Source: Balneolaceae bacterium (GTDB lineage Bacteria > Bacteroidota > Rhodothermia > Balneolales > Balneolaceae). Taken from it: a stretch of DNA of 64,000 nt. A program made the translations under genes and the position numbers. Each line of letters opens with the position of its first letter. The first letter of the stretch is position 1. The stretch is taken from assembly GCA_017643365.1 (NCBI GenBank), contig JAEPNO010000011.1, forward strand, positions 62,001 to 126,000, given 5' to 3'. The notes beneath the pieces are model-generated. The model worked only from the letters and a program-made list of their open reading frames with translations, ran no database searches and was not told where the DNA came from. Positions 63,823-64,000 of this stretch are shown here, piece by piece.

Positions 63823-63846
63823 TGCACATTTCATTTTAATAAAAAT

Positions 63847-64000
63847 CTATTTCTCAAAGATAGCTAAGCCCCAGTAGCAGGGTTCTACCGAGCATGAATA
63901 CATCGAAATCTCGATTTGATATCGTGCAGAACTTGTTGGTGAATAATAGATCAACGGAAAGTCATCATCTTCGATATCGCTATCAAGTTCTTCGCCGGTA
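63847..64000 (-). CDS. 3' end of a minus-strand gene, unknown product
   Basis: An open minus-strand frame enters from the right edge and ends at TAG (63849-63847), giving 51 residues: TGEELDSDIEDDDFPLIYYS, then PTSSARYQIEISMYSCSVEP, CYWGLAIFEK. Acidic, with two Cys and an aromatic-rich beta-like end. The other two minus frames are interrupted. Not recognised; only the C-terminus is visible. Confidence 0.55.
   Translation of the reverse strand, partial: TGEELDSDIEDDDFPLIYYSPTSSARYQIEISMYSCSVEPCYWGLAIFEK

Overview
The window looks like a piece of chromosome from a free-living, AT-rich bacterium of the FCB group, most like a Balneolota/Rhodothermota-type organism. The evidence is three exported proteins ending in YPNPFNP-type C-terminal sorting domains, a DUF3098 protein, Bacteroidota-style promoters (TTTG, about 20 nt, TAnnTTTG) in front of the B12-uptake and ribonucleotide reductase genes, few Shine-Dalgarno sequences, and many PAS histidine kinases. 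The phylum is inferred from these traits and was not checked by a search. No rRNA, tRNA, CRISPR array, integrase or classical IS was seen.

Layout. 1-4380 (minus): an operon of envelope proteins, made of PEGA-type membrane proteins and two paralogous lipoproteins; the gene at the left edge has an in-frame TGA in its signal peptide. 4809-9177 (plus): leuS and a PAS/HisKA_2 kinase, closed by a shared terminator opposite gltA. 9228-22633: mostly housekeeping genes (gltA, mazG, an exported amidotransferase-like protein, a TPR protein, maf, DUF3098, DUF92, a dicarboxylate/amino-acid symporter, a large sorted surface protein, an aldo/keto reductase, an acyl-ACP thioesterase). 22733-24000: a REP/RAYT locus in which REP hairpins lie inside the transposase ORF and a 335-bp unit has been duplicated in tandem. 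24062-31471 (minus): a periplasmic adaptor plus two RND permeases, with a strong hairpin just before the adaptor start. 31585-42276: a DUF3047 protein and four PAS/REC histidine kinases that share closely related PAS modules.

42300-49893 is a cobalamin block: promoter, cobalamin riboswitch, a BtuB-like TonB receptor, a BtuG-like beta-propeller carrying a C-terminal sorting tail instead of a lipid anchor, a terminator, then nrdJ (B12-dependent ribonucleotide reductase) behind its own promoter with DnaA boxes. Uptake of the cofactor and its main consumer are adjacent.

49906-52346 contains a second RAYT gene with a different REP family and an in-frame 24-nt repeat array, and a sorted DUF2334 deacetylase-like protein, bracketed by two near-identical palindromes. 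52979-57472 is a tight six-gene plus-strand cassette that I cannot assign to a known system: four proteins share a short core motif, one large protein has a very basic amphipathic region, and the last gene is a signal-less endolysin-like amidase/peptidase with a peptidoglycan-binding domain. It is the best candidate for an undescribed system. The window ends with a two-subunit sodium/solute symporter, trxA, a tricorn-type S41 protease, further REPs, and the 3' end of a minus-strand gene.

Two repeat classes run through the intergenic DNA: RAYT-type REPs (CCAGTA plus hairpin) and arrays with a seven-base period whose sequence differs at every site.
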